From: Streptomyces sp. Go-475
GTDB taxonomy: Bacteria; Actinomycetota; Actinomycetes; Streptomycetales; Streptomycetaceae
Direction of reading: 5' to 3'
Assembly (NCBI RefSeq): GCF_003330845.1
Contig: NZ_CP026121.1
Coordinates: 5,189,501-5,253,500, forward strand
Length of the DNA stretch: 64,000 nt
Part shown: piece by piece, positions 51,521-62,516 of the stretch
Position numbering within the stretch: position 1 is the first letter of the stretch
How the letters are laid out: every line of letters begins with the position of its first letter
The notes under the pieces: model-generated
What the model saw: only the letters and a program-made list of their open reading frames with translations
What the model was told of the DNA's origin: nothing
Databases searched by the model: none
Made by a program: the position numbers and the translations under genes

Positions 51521-52813
51521 ATGTCGGAAGCCGCAGCAGCGCCACTCGCCGAACCGCGGCCGCCGCGCAAGCTCTACCGCAGCAGCGACGGACGCTGGCT
51601 GGGCGGGGTGGCGCGGGGCCTCGCCGGTCATCTCGGGCTGCCCGTGATCTGGGTACGGCTCGTTTTCATCGGCCTGTTCATGGCCGACGGCCTCGGTGCG
51701 CTGCTGTACGCCGCGTTCTGGTTCTTCGTCCCGCTCGGCGTCGGCGGGGTCGAGGCGCAGAAGCCGCCCTCCCTCGTCACGACGGAGACCTCGCCCGACG
51801 GCCGGCGCAGACTCGTCACGCGCAGGCCAGACAAGGGCCAGATAGTGGCCCTGCTCCTCATGGTCGTGGTGGCCATGGTCTTCGTGGGCAACGTGAACCT
51901 CAGCGGCGGCGCCAGGGCCTACCTCTGGCCGGCCGTCCTCGTCGGCGCGGGCGTCGCCCTGGTCTGGCGGCAGGCGGACAACGCCCGCCGGGCCCGCTGG
52001 GCCGAGGTCGGCCGCCGTCGGCGCACGGTCACGCTGCTGCGCTCGGTGGGCGGGGTACTGCTGGTGACGGCCGGCGTCTCCGGCATCTTCGTCCTGCAGG
52101 GCTCCGCCGCTCATCTCGGTTCGGTCCTGCAGGCGGCGCTCGCGGTCCTCGTGGGGATAACGCTGCTGGCGGGCCCGTACCTCGTCCGCATGACACAGGA
52201 CCTCTCCGAGGAGCGCCTGATGCGCATCCGGGCCCAGGAGCGCGCGGAGGTCGCCGCCCATGTGCACGACTCGGTGCTGCACACCCTCACCCTGATCCAG
52301 CGCAACGCGGAGAACGCGAACGAGGTGCGCCGCCTCGCCCGCGCCCAGGAGCGCGACCTGCGCACCTGGCTCTACAAGCCGGAGGGCACCGGCAAGGACG
52401 AGGCCGACGAACCCACGACCCTCGCCGACGCCGTGCGGCGCAACGCGGCCGAGGTGGAGGACAAGCACGGTGTGCCCATCGAGGTCGTGGTCGTGGGCGA
52501 CTGCCCGCTCGACGAGAGGATCGGCGCGCAGCTGCAGGCCGCGCGCGAAGCAATGGTGAACGCCGCCAAGTACGGTGGCGAGGGCGGAGCCGTACAGGTC
52601 TTCGCCGAGGTCGAGGGGAAGACGGTCTTCGTGTCCGTCCGGGACCGCGGCCCCGGCTTCGACCTCGACTCGATACCCGCCGACCGGATGGGTGTCAGAG
52701 AATCGATCATCGGCCGCATGGAGCGCAACGGCGGTACGGCGCGACTGCGCGCGGTGCCCGACGGCGGCACGGAGGTCGAGCTGGAGATGGAGAGGGCGGA
52801 GAAGACGTCATGA
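51521..52813 (+). CDS. PspC-domain sensor histidine kinase (HisKA_3/NarL-type)
   Basis: This 430-residue kinase from ATG 51521 has an N-terminal PspC domain (KLYRSSDGRWLGGVARGLAGHLGLPVIWVRLVFIGLFMADG), further membrane helices to ~residue 225, and a HisKA_3 dimerisation domain with phosphoacceptor His249 (VHDSVLHTLTLIQRN). A GHKL ATPase domain follows: N box REAMVNAAKYGG, G1 DRGPGFD, then RMGVRESIIGRM. The sensor is embedded in the membrane. It phosphorylates the response regulator whose ATG overlaps its own stop (ATGA). The divergent neighbour also carries PspC and a LiaF-like domain, suggesting it controls this kinase. Confidence 0.93.
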   Translation: MSEAAAAPLAEPRPPRKLYRSSDGRWLGGVARGLAGHLGLPVIWVRLVFIGLFMADGLGALLYAAFWFFVPLGVGGVEAQKPPSLVTTETSPDGRRRLVTRRPDKGQIVALLLMVVVAMVFVGNVNLSGGARAYLWPAVLVGAGVALVWRQADNARRARWAEVGRRRRTVTLLRSVGGVLLVTAGVSGIFVLQGSAAHLGSVLQAALAVLVGITLLAGPYLVRMTQDLSEERLMRIRAQERAEVAAHVHDSVLHTLTLIQRNAENANEVRRLARAQERDLRTWLYKPEGTGKDEADEPTTLADAVRRNAAEVEDKHGVPIEVVVVGDCPLDERIGAQLQAAREAMVNAAKYGGEGGAVQVFAEVEGKTVFVSVRDRGPGFDLDSIPADRMGVRESIIGRMERNGGTARLRAVPDGGTEVELEMERAEKTS

Positions 52814-53550
52814 GCGACCCCACCGAGGCGAACGGTACGGCGGGATCGGCGGAGGCGGCCGGGCCCGCGGAGTCGGGCGGCGGCACCGGGCGTCGCGTGC
52901 GCGTGGTCCTCGTAGACGACCACCGCATGTTCCGTACGGGCGTGCAGGCCGAGATCGGGCAGACCGAGCAGACCGGTGTGGAGGTCGTCGGCGAGGCCGC
53001 GGACGTCGACCAGGCGGTCACGGTCATCACCGCGACCCGGCCCGAGGTGGTCCTGCTCGACGTGCACCTGCCGGGCGGCGGCGGGGTGGAGGTGCTGCGC
53101 CGCTGCGCCGCGTTGATGGCCGACTCCGAGCAGCCGGTCCGCTTCCTGGCGCTGTCCGTGTCGGACGCGGCGGAGGACGTGATCGGAGTGATCCGGGGCG
53201 GGGCCCGTGGGTACGTCACCAAGACGATCACGGGCACGGACCTCGTGGACTCCATCTTCCGTGTCCAGGAGGGCGACGCGGTCTTCTCGCCGCGGCTGGC
53301 CGGGTTCGTCCTGGACGCCTTCGCCTCCACGGACGCGCCGCCGGTCGACGAGGACCTGGACCGCCTGACCCAGCGCGAGCGCGAGGTGCTGCGGCTCATC
53401 GCCCGGGGATACGCGTACAAGGAGATCGCCAAGCAGCTGTTCATCTCCGTGAAGACGGTCGAGTCGCATGTCTCGGCGGTCCTCCGCAAGCTCCAGCTCT
53501 CCAACCGGCACGAGCTGACGCGCTGGGCGACGGCTCGCCGGCTGGTGTGA
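52810..53550 (+). CDS. LuxR/NarL-family response regulator of the PspC kinase
   Basis: This 246-residue regulator has ~30 disordered N-terminal residues, a receiver domain with phosphoacceptor Asp84 (VVLLDVHLPGGG) and Lys in YVTKTITG, and a C-terminal HTH (LTQREREVLRLIARGYAYKEIAKQLFISVKTVESHVSAVLRKLQL). The start overlaps the kinase stop by 4 bp, so the two are translationally coupled. By analogy with LiaR it probably activates its own operon and the divergent PspC/LiaF-like genes on cell-wall damage; the 178-bp intergenic region 51343-51520 is the likely target. Confidence 0.94.
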   Translation: MSDPTEANGTAGSAEAAGPAESGGGTGRRVRVVLVDDHRMFRTGVQAEIGQTEQTGVEVVGEAADVDQAVTVITATRPEVVLLDVHLPGGGGVEVLRRCAALMADSEQPVRFLALSVSDAAEDVIGVIRGGARGYVTKTITGTDLVDSIFRVQEGDAVFSPRLAGFVLDAFASTDAPPVDEDLDRLTQREREVLRLIARGYAYKEIAKQLFISVKTVESHVSAVLRKLQLSNRHELTRWATARRLV

Positions 53551-53590
53551 CGTCGGCGCGGTCGGGCCACCCGGGCGTGGCCCGACCGGC

Positions 53591-54658
53591 TCAGACCACC
53601 CGCGTGGCACCGGCGTACGGCATCTCGTCGAGCGGGGCGACCCGGACCGGCGCGGAGGGGTTCGGGGCGTGGATCATCCGGCCGTTGCCCACGTAGATGC
53701 CGACGTGGCTGATGCCGGCGTAGAAGAACACCAGGTCACCGGGGAGGAGTTCGGAGCGGGAGACGCGGCGGCCGGCGTCGATCTGGGAGTACGTCGTGCG
53801 GGGCAGGGAGACGCCCGCGGCGCGGTACGCGGCCTGGACGAGGCCCGAGCAGTCGAAGGCGTTCGGGCCGGTCGCGCCCCAGACGTAGGGGCTGCCGAGC
53901 TTCTGGTAGGCGTAGGACACGGCGGCGGCCGCGCGGGCGTTGGGTGCCTGGGCGGTGCCGGATCCCGGGGCGGCCAGGTGGTCGCGCGGGCCCGTCGAGG
54001 AGCGTGAGGCGCGGTCGGTGCCCGGCGCTTCTCCGAGCCTGGAACGTTCCTGCGCGTCGAGCCGGGACAGCAGCTGCCGCGCGGAGCCCAGCTTGCCGGT
54101 GATGGTCTTCTTGTGCCGCTTCAGCTCCGCCTGCCGCGACTTCAGGGACGTCAGCTCGATGTGGGCGGCCCCGCGCAGCTGCTCGATCTCCCGGAGCTGC
54201 TTGCGTACGCGCCCGACGGCGGCCTTCTGCCGGTTGCCGGCCCGTTCGACGAACTCGGCGTTCTCGAGGTAGCGGTCCGGGTCGTCGGACAGGGCGAGCT
54301 GCAGGGCGGGGTCGAGGCCGCCGGCGCGGTACTGCGCTGCGGCGACCGAACCCAGGTCCTCGCGGGCCGAGTTGAGCCGTTGCTTCGCGCGGGCGGCCTG
54401 GTCCTGGAAATCCTTCAGGCGCTGCCCCGCCGCCTCGGCCTTCTCCTTCGCGCCGTTGTACTTCTCGGTGGCGACCTCCGCCTCCTGGTACAGCTTGTCC
54501 ACCTTGGCCTTGACCTGGCCGGGGGTGAGCTGTGGTTCGGCGTGTCCGGTCCCGTCGAGGCCCGTCGCGGTCGCCGCGCCGGCGAGTGCGATCGTGGCGG
54601 CCGTACGGGCCGTGTTGCCGCTCGCCGAGCGCTGTCGGGGCTTGCGGTGCGCTGCCAC
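53591..54658 (-). CDS. Secreted NlpC/P60 peptidoglycan endopeptidase (C40), paralogue A
   Basis: This 355-residue protein from GTG 54658 has a basic N-terminus and signal peptide (TARTAATIALAGAATATG), a long coiled-coil region (~residues 45-200, VKAKVDKLYQEAEVATEKYN) and a C-terminal NlpC/P60 domain. The catalytic Cys270 (FDCSGL), His318 (SHVGIYVG) and third polar residue His330 (MIHAP) are present. It would cut the D-Glu to diaminopimelate bond in peptidoglycan stems, probably outside the cell, with the coiled coil tethering or autoinhibiting it. A close paralogue lies 2.8 kb downstream, but I cannot see a c-di-AMP riboswitch before this copy. The start codon is a best guess. Confidence 0.9.
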   Translation of the reverse strand: MAAHRKPRQRSASGNTARTAATIALAGAATATGLDGTGHAEPQLTPGQVKAKVDKLYQEAEVATEKYNGAKEKAEAAGQRLKDFQDQAARAKQRLNSAREDLGSVAAAQYRAGGLDPALQLALSDDPDRYLENAEFVERAGNRQKAAVGRVRKQLREIEQLRGAAHIELTSLKSRQAELKRHKKTITGKLGSARQLLSRLDAQERSRLGEAPGTDRASRSSTGPRDHLAAPGSGTAQAPNARAAAAVSYAYQKLGSPYVWGATGPNAFDCSGLVQAAYRAAGVSLPRTTYSQIDAGRRVSRSELLPGDLVFFYAGISHVGIYVGNGRMIHAPNPSAPVRVAPLDEMPYAGATRVV

Positions 54659-55080
54659 CTTCAGGCCACGTCCTTTCCTCGACCGCCGCTGGGTGCGTAC
54701 GGCCGCCGGGGGAGCGGACGGGCGGCCTGCGCGTCCGGCGACGGCCCGCACAGGGGGGAGCGGACCGCCGCCGGACCTTCTCGGCGGTGGTGCCCGACTG
54801 CCGCCCCTGGCCCGGGCGGCGGTGGGGAGCCGGTCACCTGGTGGAGGACGCTAAACCTCGCCGTGCCGGGGCGGGGGCGGGTGCGCGGAACTGTCCCGAG
54901 AGGACCGGCGGTGACCGTATGCGACCGTGATCCGGTCTCGGCGTCGTCGGCTTAACTCAGCGTGATGACCGATGTGTCGATTCGTGCCCGAGTGACGGTG
55001 ATGGGGTGCTATGGGGCCGCATATATGCATCGATGGGCCGGTGTCGGGAGGCGCCGGGGCCCTCATTAGGCTCCGGCCTC
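54659..55080. other. 422-bp divergent intergenic region with GC-rich dyads
   Basis: It contains the leader of NlpC/P60 paralogue A (minus) and the promoter region of the small membrane protein at 55081 (plus), including an AT-rich patch GCATATATGCATCGAT near 55019-55034. I searched it for the ydaO riboswitch signature on both strands and did not find the full conserved 3' half. Confidence 0.5.
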
Positions 55081-55434
55081 ATGGACGTACTCATCCACCT
55101 CTTCGTCGGCCTCCACATCATCGGCATCGCCGCGCTCCTGGGCGGCTTCCTCACCCAGATGAAGGCGATGGGCGAGGGCACCGCCCGGTACACCCCCGCG
55201 ATGCTGCACGGCGCGCTGACGATGCTGGTCACCGGTGTGATCCTGGTCGGCCTCAACCAGGCCGACGACCAGTCCGTGAACAACATCAAGATCGGCGTGA
55301 AGCTGGCCCTGCTGATCGTGATCCTCGGCCTGGTCTACGTCAAACGCGACGACGAGAAGGTGGACAAGGGCCTGTTCGGCCTGGTCGGGCTGCTGACCGC
55401 GGCGAACGTCTTCATCGCCGTGCTCTGGACCTGA
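55081..55434 (+). CDS. Small four-helix membrane protein
   Basis: This 117-residue protein has four hydrophobic segments (LIHLFVGLHIIGIAALLGGFL, MLHGALTMLVTGVILVGL, VKLALLIVILGLVYVK, LFGLVGLLTAANVFIAVLW) and little outside the membrane. It resembles conserved hypothetical integral membrane proteins of actinobacteria. The ATG at 55081 starts the first helix; there is no strong ribosome-binding site. It overlaps the 3' end of the convergent membrane protein gene by 23 bp. Confidence 0.85.
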   Translation: MDVLIHLFVGLHIIGIAALLGGFLTQMKAMGEGTARYTPAMLHGALTMLVTGVILVGLNQADDQSVNNIKIGVKLALLIVILGLVYVKRDDEKVDKGLFGLVGLLTAANVFIAVLWT

Positions 55435-56356
55435 CCCGTCCCGTCCGCGCGCCTGCCCGGGCCGAGGTGGCCGTCCAGGCCGTGCATCCCAGCCACGCGG
55501 CCACCGCGATCCACAGCAGTGCCTCCCCGAGGACGTCGAGCCAGGGGGCGTCGAGGGCGGCGGCGACCGCCAGGGCGGCCGTCGCCGTCCCGACCGCGCC
55601 GAACACGGTCGCCCAGCGCCGCCCGTCGTAACGGCGCCGGGGCCAGAAGAGCTCCGCAGTGAACAGGGCCACGCAGCAGACCCCGGTGAGCACGAGCAGC
55701 GTGACGGTGACCCTGCCGAGGACGGCGTGGTCCTCGTCGTTCCACAGGTACAGACGGCCGCCGCCGGCGCTGAGGAGCCTCGCCCCGGCCAGCGCCGAGA
55801 CGGCGAGCGCTCCGCCCAGGAGCCAGTGGTCCCCGAGCCCCTCGGTCACCTGCCGCGGCTCGAAACGGAACAGGGCGAGGCAGTAGAGCACGAGCCCCAG
55901 CCAGAACAGCGTCAGGGCCGCGTGCGCGAGCCAGGCCACCGACTCGGCGGCGGCGAGCGTGGCACCGAGCACGGCGAGGCTTTGGGTGGCCACGCAGCGC
56001 AGGAACACGGTCCCGTGCCGCTCCCCGGCCGCCGCGACGAGCAGCACGGCCCAGAGCGGCGCGGCGAGCGCCAGCAGTGCCGCGGCCGGGCGCTGCAGGC
56101 CGGCCGCGGAGAAGCCGGCGCCGGTGACGCCGGTCGCGGCCACCCAGGTGTGCGCTGCCGCCGATGCCCTCCGCCAGGCCGGCCGGGGCAGCCGCAGCAG
56201 GGCGTGCGCGACCGCCCCCAGCCAGCCCGCGCAGGCCAGGGCGAGGGCGATCCGGGACAGGACCTCGTACCCCGTCGCGTCGAGACCGACCGACAACGTG
56301 CCGGTCGTCAGGGCGTACGTCGCCCACAAGGTGACAGACGGGGAGGGGTCGGACAT
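55412..56356 (-). CDS. Polytopic membrane protein, possibly TehA/SLAC1-like
   Basis: This 314-residue protein has eight to nine hydrophobic helices. Segments such as FLRCVATQSLAVLGATLA, LTLFWLGLVLYCLALFRF and WLLGGALAVSALAGARLL recall the actinobacterial tellurite-resistance/C4-dicarboxylate (SLAC1-like) family, although it is shorter than usual and the key pore Phe cannot be assigned with certainty. A Cys (GVCCVALFTAELFWP) lies in a late helix. No associated gene suggests a substrate. I am unsure of the family. Confidence 0.6.
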   Translation of the reverse strand: MSDPSPSVTLWATYALTTGTLSVGLDATGYEVLSRIALALACAGWLGAVAHALLRLPRPAWRRASAAAHTWVAATGVTGAGFSAAGLQRPAAALLALAAPLWAVLLVAAAGERHGTVFLRCVATQSLAVLGATLAAAESVAWLAHAALTLFWLGLVLYCLALFRFEPRQVTEGLGDHWLLGGALAVSALAGARLLSAGGGRLYLWNDEDHAVLGRVTVTLLVLTGVCCVALFTAELFWPRRRYDGRRWATVFGAVGTATAALAVAAALDAPWLDVLGEALLWIAVAAWLGCTAWTATSARAGARTGRVRSRARR

Positions 56357-56433
56357 AGCGCCGATGCTAGAGAGCGCCGCGCACAGGACGAGAGGGGCAC
56401 GCGCGCGTGCCCCTCAAAAACGTCCGGGACTTC

Positions 56434-57600
56434 TCAGGCGGGCCGCAGCACGCTGTGGATCGCCGACTCGCCGTCGTAGTAGATCGACTCCTCGCGCACG
56501 TAGGTGCCGGGCTTCGGGGCGTGGATCATCATGCCGTTGCCGATGTACAGGCCCACGTGGGTGACGTCGTCGTAGAAGAAGACCAGGTCACCGGGCTGGG
56601 CCTGGGAGAGGGGGACCGTGGTGCCGGCGTTCACCTGGTCGTAGGTCGTGCGCGGCAGGGTCACCCCGGCGGCCTTCCACGCGGCCTGGGTGAGGCCGGA
56701 GCAGTCGTAGGAGCCGGGACCGACGGCGCCCCACACGTACGGCTTGCCGATCTGGGCGCGGGCGAAGGCGAGGGCCTTCTCGGCCTTGGTGGCGTACGAG
56801 GAGTCGGCCGGGGCGGCCGAGGAGGTGCCGGAGCCCGACGCCGGGGAGCCGCTCTCCTGCTGCTGGGGGGCCTGGTCCTGGGCCTGCTGCTGGGCGGCCT
56901 GCTCCCGGGCCAGTTCGGCGGCCTTGCGGGCGGCCTCCTGCTGCTTCTCCTTCTCGATCGCCGCCAGTCGCGCCTTCTCCTCGGCGGTCAGCTGCGACAG
57001 CAACCGGCGGGCGTCGGCGAGCTTCCGCTGGACGGTGGCCTTGGCGGTCTTCAGGTCGCTCTGGGACTCGGTGAGCGTCGTGAGGCTCTCCGTGGCCTCC
57101 TGGCGCTTCTTCATCGTCTCGGACTGCTGGGTGACGTAGTCGTCGACCGCGACCTTCTGACGGCCGGTCATCCGGTCCATCAGCTGCGTCTGGTCGAAGT
57201 AGTCCTGCGGGGTGTCCGCGAGCAGGAACGTCGCCGTGTCCGGGGCGGAGGCGCCGGTGCGGTACTGGGCGGCGGCGAAGGAACCCAGCTCCTCCCGCGC
57301 CGCGTTGAGCTTCTGGGTGCGCTGGGCGACGTCGTCGAGGAGGGTGTCGACGCGCTTGCGCTGCTTCGCGGTCTTCTCCTTGGCCGCGTTGTACTTGTCG
57401 GTCGCCGACTCGGCCTGGCGGTACAGGTCGCCGACCTTCTTCTCGACTTCCTCCAGGCTGGGCTTCTCGTCGGCCTCGGGGGCTGCGTTGGCCGACTGGG
57501 ACAGCAGGGCCACGGAGGTGAGGGCCGCCGTTGCGAGGGCGGGGGTCCGTATGCCTGCCATGCGCGTACCCGTAGGACGCGACTTGCGGTGCGACGCCAA
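56434..57600 (-). CDS. Secreted NlpC/P60 peptidoglycan endopeptidase (C40), paralogue B
   Basis: I start this 388-residue protein at TTG 57600, nine bases after GGAAGGAG; an ATG at 57561 would truncate the signal peptide's basic region. A signal peptide (TPALATAALTSVALLSQSANA) is followed by a coiled-coil segment (~residues 45-245, rich in Glu/Lys/Gln) and the NlpC/P60 domain with Cys300 (YDCSGL), His348 (THVGLYIG) and His360 (MIHAP). The C-terminus (YYDGESAIHSVLRP) extends beyond paralogue A. A ydaO/c-di-AMP riboswitch lies 21 nt upstream, so expression of this wall hydrolase is tied to c-di-AMP. Confidence 0.93.
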   Translation of the reverse strand: MASHRKSRPTGTRMAGIRTPALATAALTSVALLSQSANAAPEADEKPSLEEVEKKVGDLYRQAESATDKYNAAKEKTAKQRKRVDTLLDDVAQRTQKLNAAREELGSFAAAQYRTGASAPDTATFLLADTPQDYFDQTQLMDRMTGRQKVAVDDYVTQQSETMKKRQEATESLTTLTESQSDLKTAKATVQRKLADARRLLSQLTAEEKARLAAIEKEKQQEAARKAAELAREQAAQQQAQDQAPQQQESGSPASGSGTSSAAPADSSYATKAEKALAFARAQIGKPYVWGAVGPGSYDCSGLTQAAWKAAGVTLPRTTYDQVNAGTTVPLSQAQPGDLVFFYDDVTHVGLYIGNGMMIHAPKPGTYVREESIYYDGESAIHSVLRPA

Positions 57601-58091
57601 GGGAGGCGACTCCTTCCATGCTCCGCCTACCGGGTTAGCTGTCGGGTTCGGGCGGGTATCTCGGAAGGGTTGCCCTACGGCCTGCTCCGCTAGGGGAGTC
57701 GGGCCGATTCACCCCAAGGTCTCGGTGGGTCCCCGGCTCCGGCTGCTCGGCGGCGCGCCGGACTCGGCGGAGGCCGCGCGGCCCGGCGACGTTCGCCGGT
57801 GGGGGTCATGCGGCCCGTTCGCACCGTAGCCAACTCGTGTGGCTCCTGTGAAGGTTGATGGGTGATATGCCCGATACATTTTCGTGACCTTATTCATGAG
57901 CGTCGCCGAGAGTGAGCGATCAAGGGGGATTGGTCACGAGTTATCCGCGATTGTGGTGCCGTCGCGGGGTGTGATCACGCCGCGCTGGAGGGTGACAACG
58001 CGCCGCCGGGCGGTCGGCGGGGACCCGTGGCGGGGCGATGTTCTCAGGGCGGCGGCGGGCTGTCAGTGGGGCGCCCTAGACTCGGAGAGCG
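57601..58091. other. 491-bp divergent region between NlpC/P60 paralogue B and pcrA
   Basis: The left third is the c-di-AMP riboswitch of the hydrolase gene. The rest is AT-richer (57830-57920) and should contain the promoters for both genes, but I could not fix a -10/-35 pair. No additional gene is recognised. Confidence 0.6.
57621..57772 (-). promoter_or_regulatory. c-di-AMP riboswitch (ydaO/yuaA family)
   Basis: Read on the minus strand, the segment carries the conserved blocks GGGGACCCA, GGGGTGAATC (57706-57715), AGGG...ACCCTTCCGA and CCGAACCCGACAGCTAACC (57633-57651). It is closed by a CTCCGCC/GGCGGAG P1 helix (57621-57627 with 57766-57772). These are the hallmarks of the ydaO class, which in Streptomyces typically precedes cell-wall hydrolase genes and shuts them off when c-di-AMP is high. 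It ends 21 nt before the TTG start of the NlpC/P60 gene. Confidence 0.95.
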
Positions 58092-60593
<2,502 letters not shown>

Positions 60594-60614
60594 CGCCGTG
60601 AAGTGACCTGGTGG

Positions 60615-60641
60615 GCCCCCGTCTGCTCAACCGGCGGGGGC
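60615..60641 (+). terminator. Bidirectional terminator between pcrA and the M23 gene
   Basis: GCCCCCG pairs with CGGGGGC around a 13-base loop, 21 bp after the pcrA stop and 10 bp beyond the convergent M23 stop. Confidence 0.7.
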
Positions 60642-60651
60642 TGCCGGGACG

Positions 60652-62220
60652 TTACGTCGGGTTGATGCCGTGGCTGCGCAGCCACGGCAGCGGGTCGATC
60701 GGCGAGCCACCGGCCGGGCGCACCTCGAAGTGCAGGTGCGGGCCGGTCGAGTTGCCGGAGTTCCCGGAGCGCGCGATCGGATCGCCGGCCTTGACGGTCG
60801 TACCGGAGGGCACCGTGTACGTGGAGAGGTGGCAGTACCACGTCTCCGTGCCGTCCTTGGCGGTCACGATCATCATGTTGCCGTAGGCGCTGTTCCACTG
60901 CGTGCGCACGGTGCCGTCGGTCGCGGCCATCACGGTCGTGCCGTACGACACGGGGAAGTCGATGCCCGTGTGCAGGGACATCCAGTTGATGCCGGACTGG
61001 CCGTAGTAGGCGCTGAGTCCGTGCTGCGCGACCGGCAGGGCGAACTTCGGCCGCAGCCGCTCCTTGCGGGCCGCCTCCTCCGCCGCCCGCTTCCGCTCGG
61101 CCGCCTGCTGGGCCTTGAGGTCGATGCGCTCCTGCGTCCGGCTGGCCCGGTCGGCGAAGTCGTCGGCGCCGGCGGCGAGGCTCTGCAGCTGCGTGTCCAG
61201 CTTGTTGTTGGCGGCGGCCGGTTTCACCGGCTGCGCGTCCGCCGCGGTCGTGTGCGCCTCGGCCGCGCCGTCGTCGGTGAGGCTGCCGACGGAGGCGGCG
61301 GCGATCCCGGCGACGCCCATCACGCACGCCGAGGGCACCGCGATGGTCAGCAGCGCCGAGCGCTTGGGAGGCGTACGGCGGCGGGAACGGGACCCGGCGC
61401 GCGAGGCGGCGCGTGAGCCCGGGGCCGGAGCGACCTCTTCCTGGCCGTCCAGGAGGGGGGTGACGGTGGGGAGTTCACCGGTGGCGGCCGGTTCACCGCC
61501 GTCCGCGGCGGGGTCGTGGTAGGCGGCCCCGGTGGACTCGTCGTAGGCGACCTGCTCGAACGTCGCGGTCTCGCGCTGGTCGAAGGGCTCGCCGTGGTGC
61601 TCGTACCCGTCGGGAGACTCGCCGTGGTGCTCGTACCCGTCGGAGGCCGGGGCGGCGGCCGCGCCGTCGGTGTTCCACTGCGTGGCGTCGTAGGCGCCGG
61701 TGTCGAAGGCCTGCGTGCCCCATTCCCACTGCTGGGTCTGGTCGGCGGGGTTGCCCGACTGGTCGGGCTGGAGCCAGGCGCCCGCGTCCCACTGTCCCGT
61801 GCTGTCGGGGGACGTGGCCTGCGGCGGGATGACCGACAGCGGCTGCTGCTCGGCCGTCCAGGAGGTCGTGTCGTAGACGCCGGTGTCGTAGGCGGCGTGG
61901 TGCTGGGCCGCGTAGGCGTCGTAGTGCGGGTTCTCGTGCCCGCCCGTGGGCCAGTGGCCGGTGTCGTACGTGCCCGTGTCCTGGCCGCTGCCCGGCATGT
62001 CGCCGAAGAGGGGGTCCGTGGCGAAGCTCGCGGTGGCGTGCCCGGTGGCGGGGAAACCGGAGCCGTCCGTACCGGGGTCAAAACCGGTGGCGCCGTAGTC
62101 GCCGTACGTGGTGAAGTCGCCGTACTGGGCTTCCTGGGTGCCGTACGACGCGTAGTGCGCCGAGGCGGCGTCGGAAGCCGGAGCCGGGGTCATGGTCCCC
62201 GACGGGTGACGGTCGTTCAC
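60652..62220 (-). CDS. M23 (LytM-type) peptidase, membrane-anchored
   Basis: This 522-residue protein from GTG 62220 has a long disordered N-terminal half rich in Thr/Gly/Asp/Tyr/His with short repeats (DGYEHHGES, DGYEHHGEP). One membrane segment follows near residues 295-318 (LLTIAVPSACVMGVAGIAAASVG), then a coiled coil (ASRTQERIDLKAQQAAERKRAAEE) and a C-terminal M23 domain. Metal-ligand motifs HTGIDF and HLHFE are intact, so it should be an active metallo-endopeptidase cleaving peptidoglycan cross-bridges, unlike degenerate LytM activators. The unusually large cytoplasmic part suggests regulation from inside. A TTGTCG/TACAGT promoter lies at 62269-62298. Confidence 0.92.
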   Translation of the reverse strand: MNDRHPSGTMTPAPASDAASAHYASYGTQEAQYGDFTTYGDYGATGFDPGTDGSGFPATGHATASFATDPLFGDMPGSGQDTGTYDTGHWPTGGHENPHYDAYAAQHHAAYDTGVYDTTSWTAEQQPLSVIPPQATSPDSTGQWDAGAWLQPDQSGNPADQTQQWEWGTQAFDTGAYDATQWNTDGAAAAPASDGYEHHGESPDGYEHHGEPFDQRETATFEQVAYDESTGAAYHDPAADGGEPAATGELPTVTPLLDGQEEVAPAPGSRAASRAGSRSRRRTPPKRSALLTIAVPSACVMGVAGIAAASVGSLTDDGAAEAHTTAADAQPVKPAAANNKLDTQLQSLAAGADDFADRASRTQERIDLKAQQAAERKRAAEEAARKERLRPKFALPVAQHGLSAYYGQSGINWMSLHTGIDFPVSYGTTVMAATDGTVRTQWNSAYGNMMIVTAKDGTETWYCHLSTYTVPSGTTVKAGDPIARSGNSGNSTGPHLHFEVRPAGGSPIDPLPWLRSHGINPT

Positions 62221-62268
62221 CAACTTCTCTTTCGCCTCGACAACAGGGGCTGCCAGAGCAGTGCGGCG

Positions 62269-62298
62269 ACTGTACCCGGCGGTACGCGGGCACGACAA
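62269..62298 (-). promoter_or_regulatory. Candidate promoter of the M23 peptidase gene
   Basis: On the minus strand TTGTCG (62293-62298), 18 bp, then TACAGT (62269-62274), about 50 bases before the GTG start; a reasonable HrdB-type match. Confidence 0.45.
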
Positions 62299-62456
62299 TC
62301 TTCGGCAGGTTTCACGCGCGCAGGAAACGGGCATTCGGCCGTGTTTTGGCGGACTGCGGACGCGAGTTTGGCTCTGTGTTCGAGGTTTGTTCGATGCTGG
62401 TGGGTGCTTCGATGCGGTGCGTCACCTGTATGACGAGTCTGTGAGCCGTGTGTGAC

Positions 62457-62482
62457 GGTCGGGCGCCGACTGTCGCCCGACC
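62457..62482 (-). terminator. Terminator of the lipase gene
   Basis: GGTCGGGCG pairs with CGCCCGACC around an 8-base loop, 34 bp beyond the lipase stop codon. Confidence 0.75.
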
Positions 62483-62516
62483 GGGTGGTGGAAGCGGCGA
62501 GCGGACCCGGCCGGTG

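Noticed and set aside
50518..52809. Very long open frame leading into the response regulator
   Set aside because: It runs antisense to the PspC/LiaF-like gene and out of frame through the histidine kinase; the ATG at 52810 overlapping the kinase stop is the natural start.
54700..54960. Possible ydaO riboswitch in front of the NlpC/P60 gene at 53591-54658
   Set aside because: A GCTAAACC-like fragment occurs near 54850 but on the plus strand, and the conserved GGGGTGAATC and CCGAACCCGACAGCTAACC blocks are absent on either strand.
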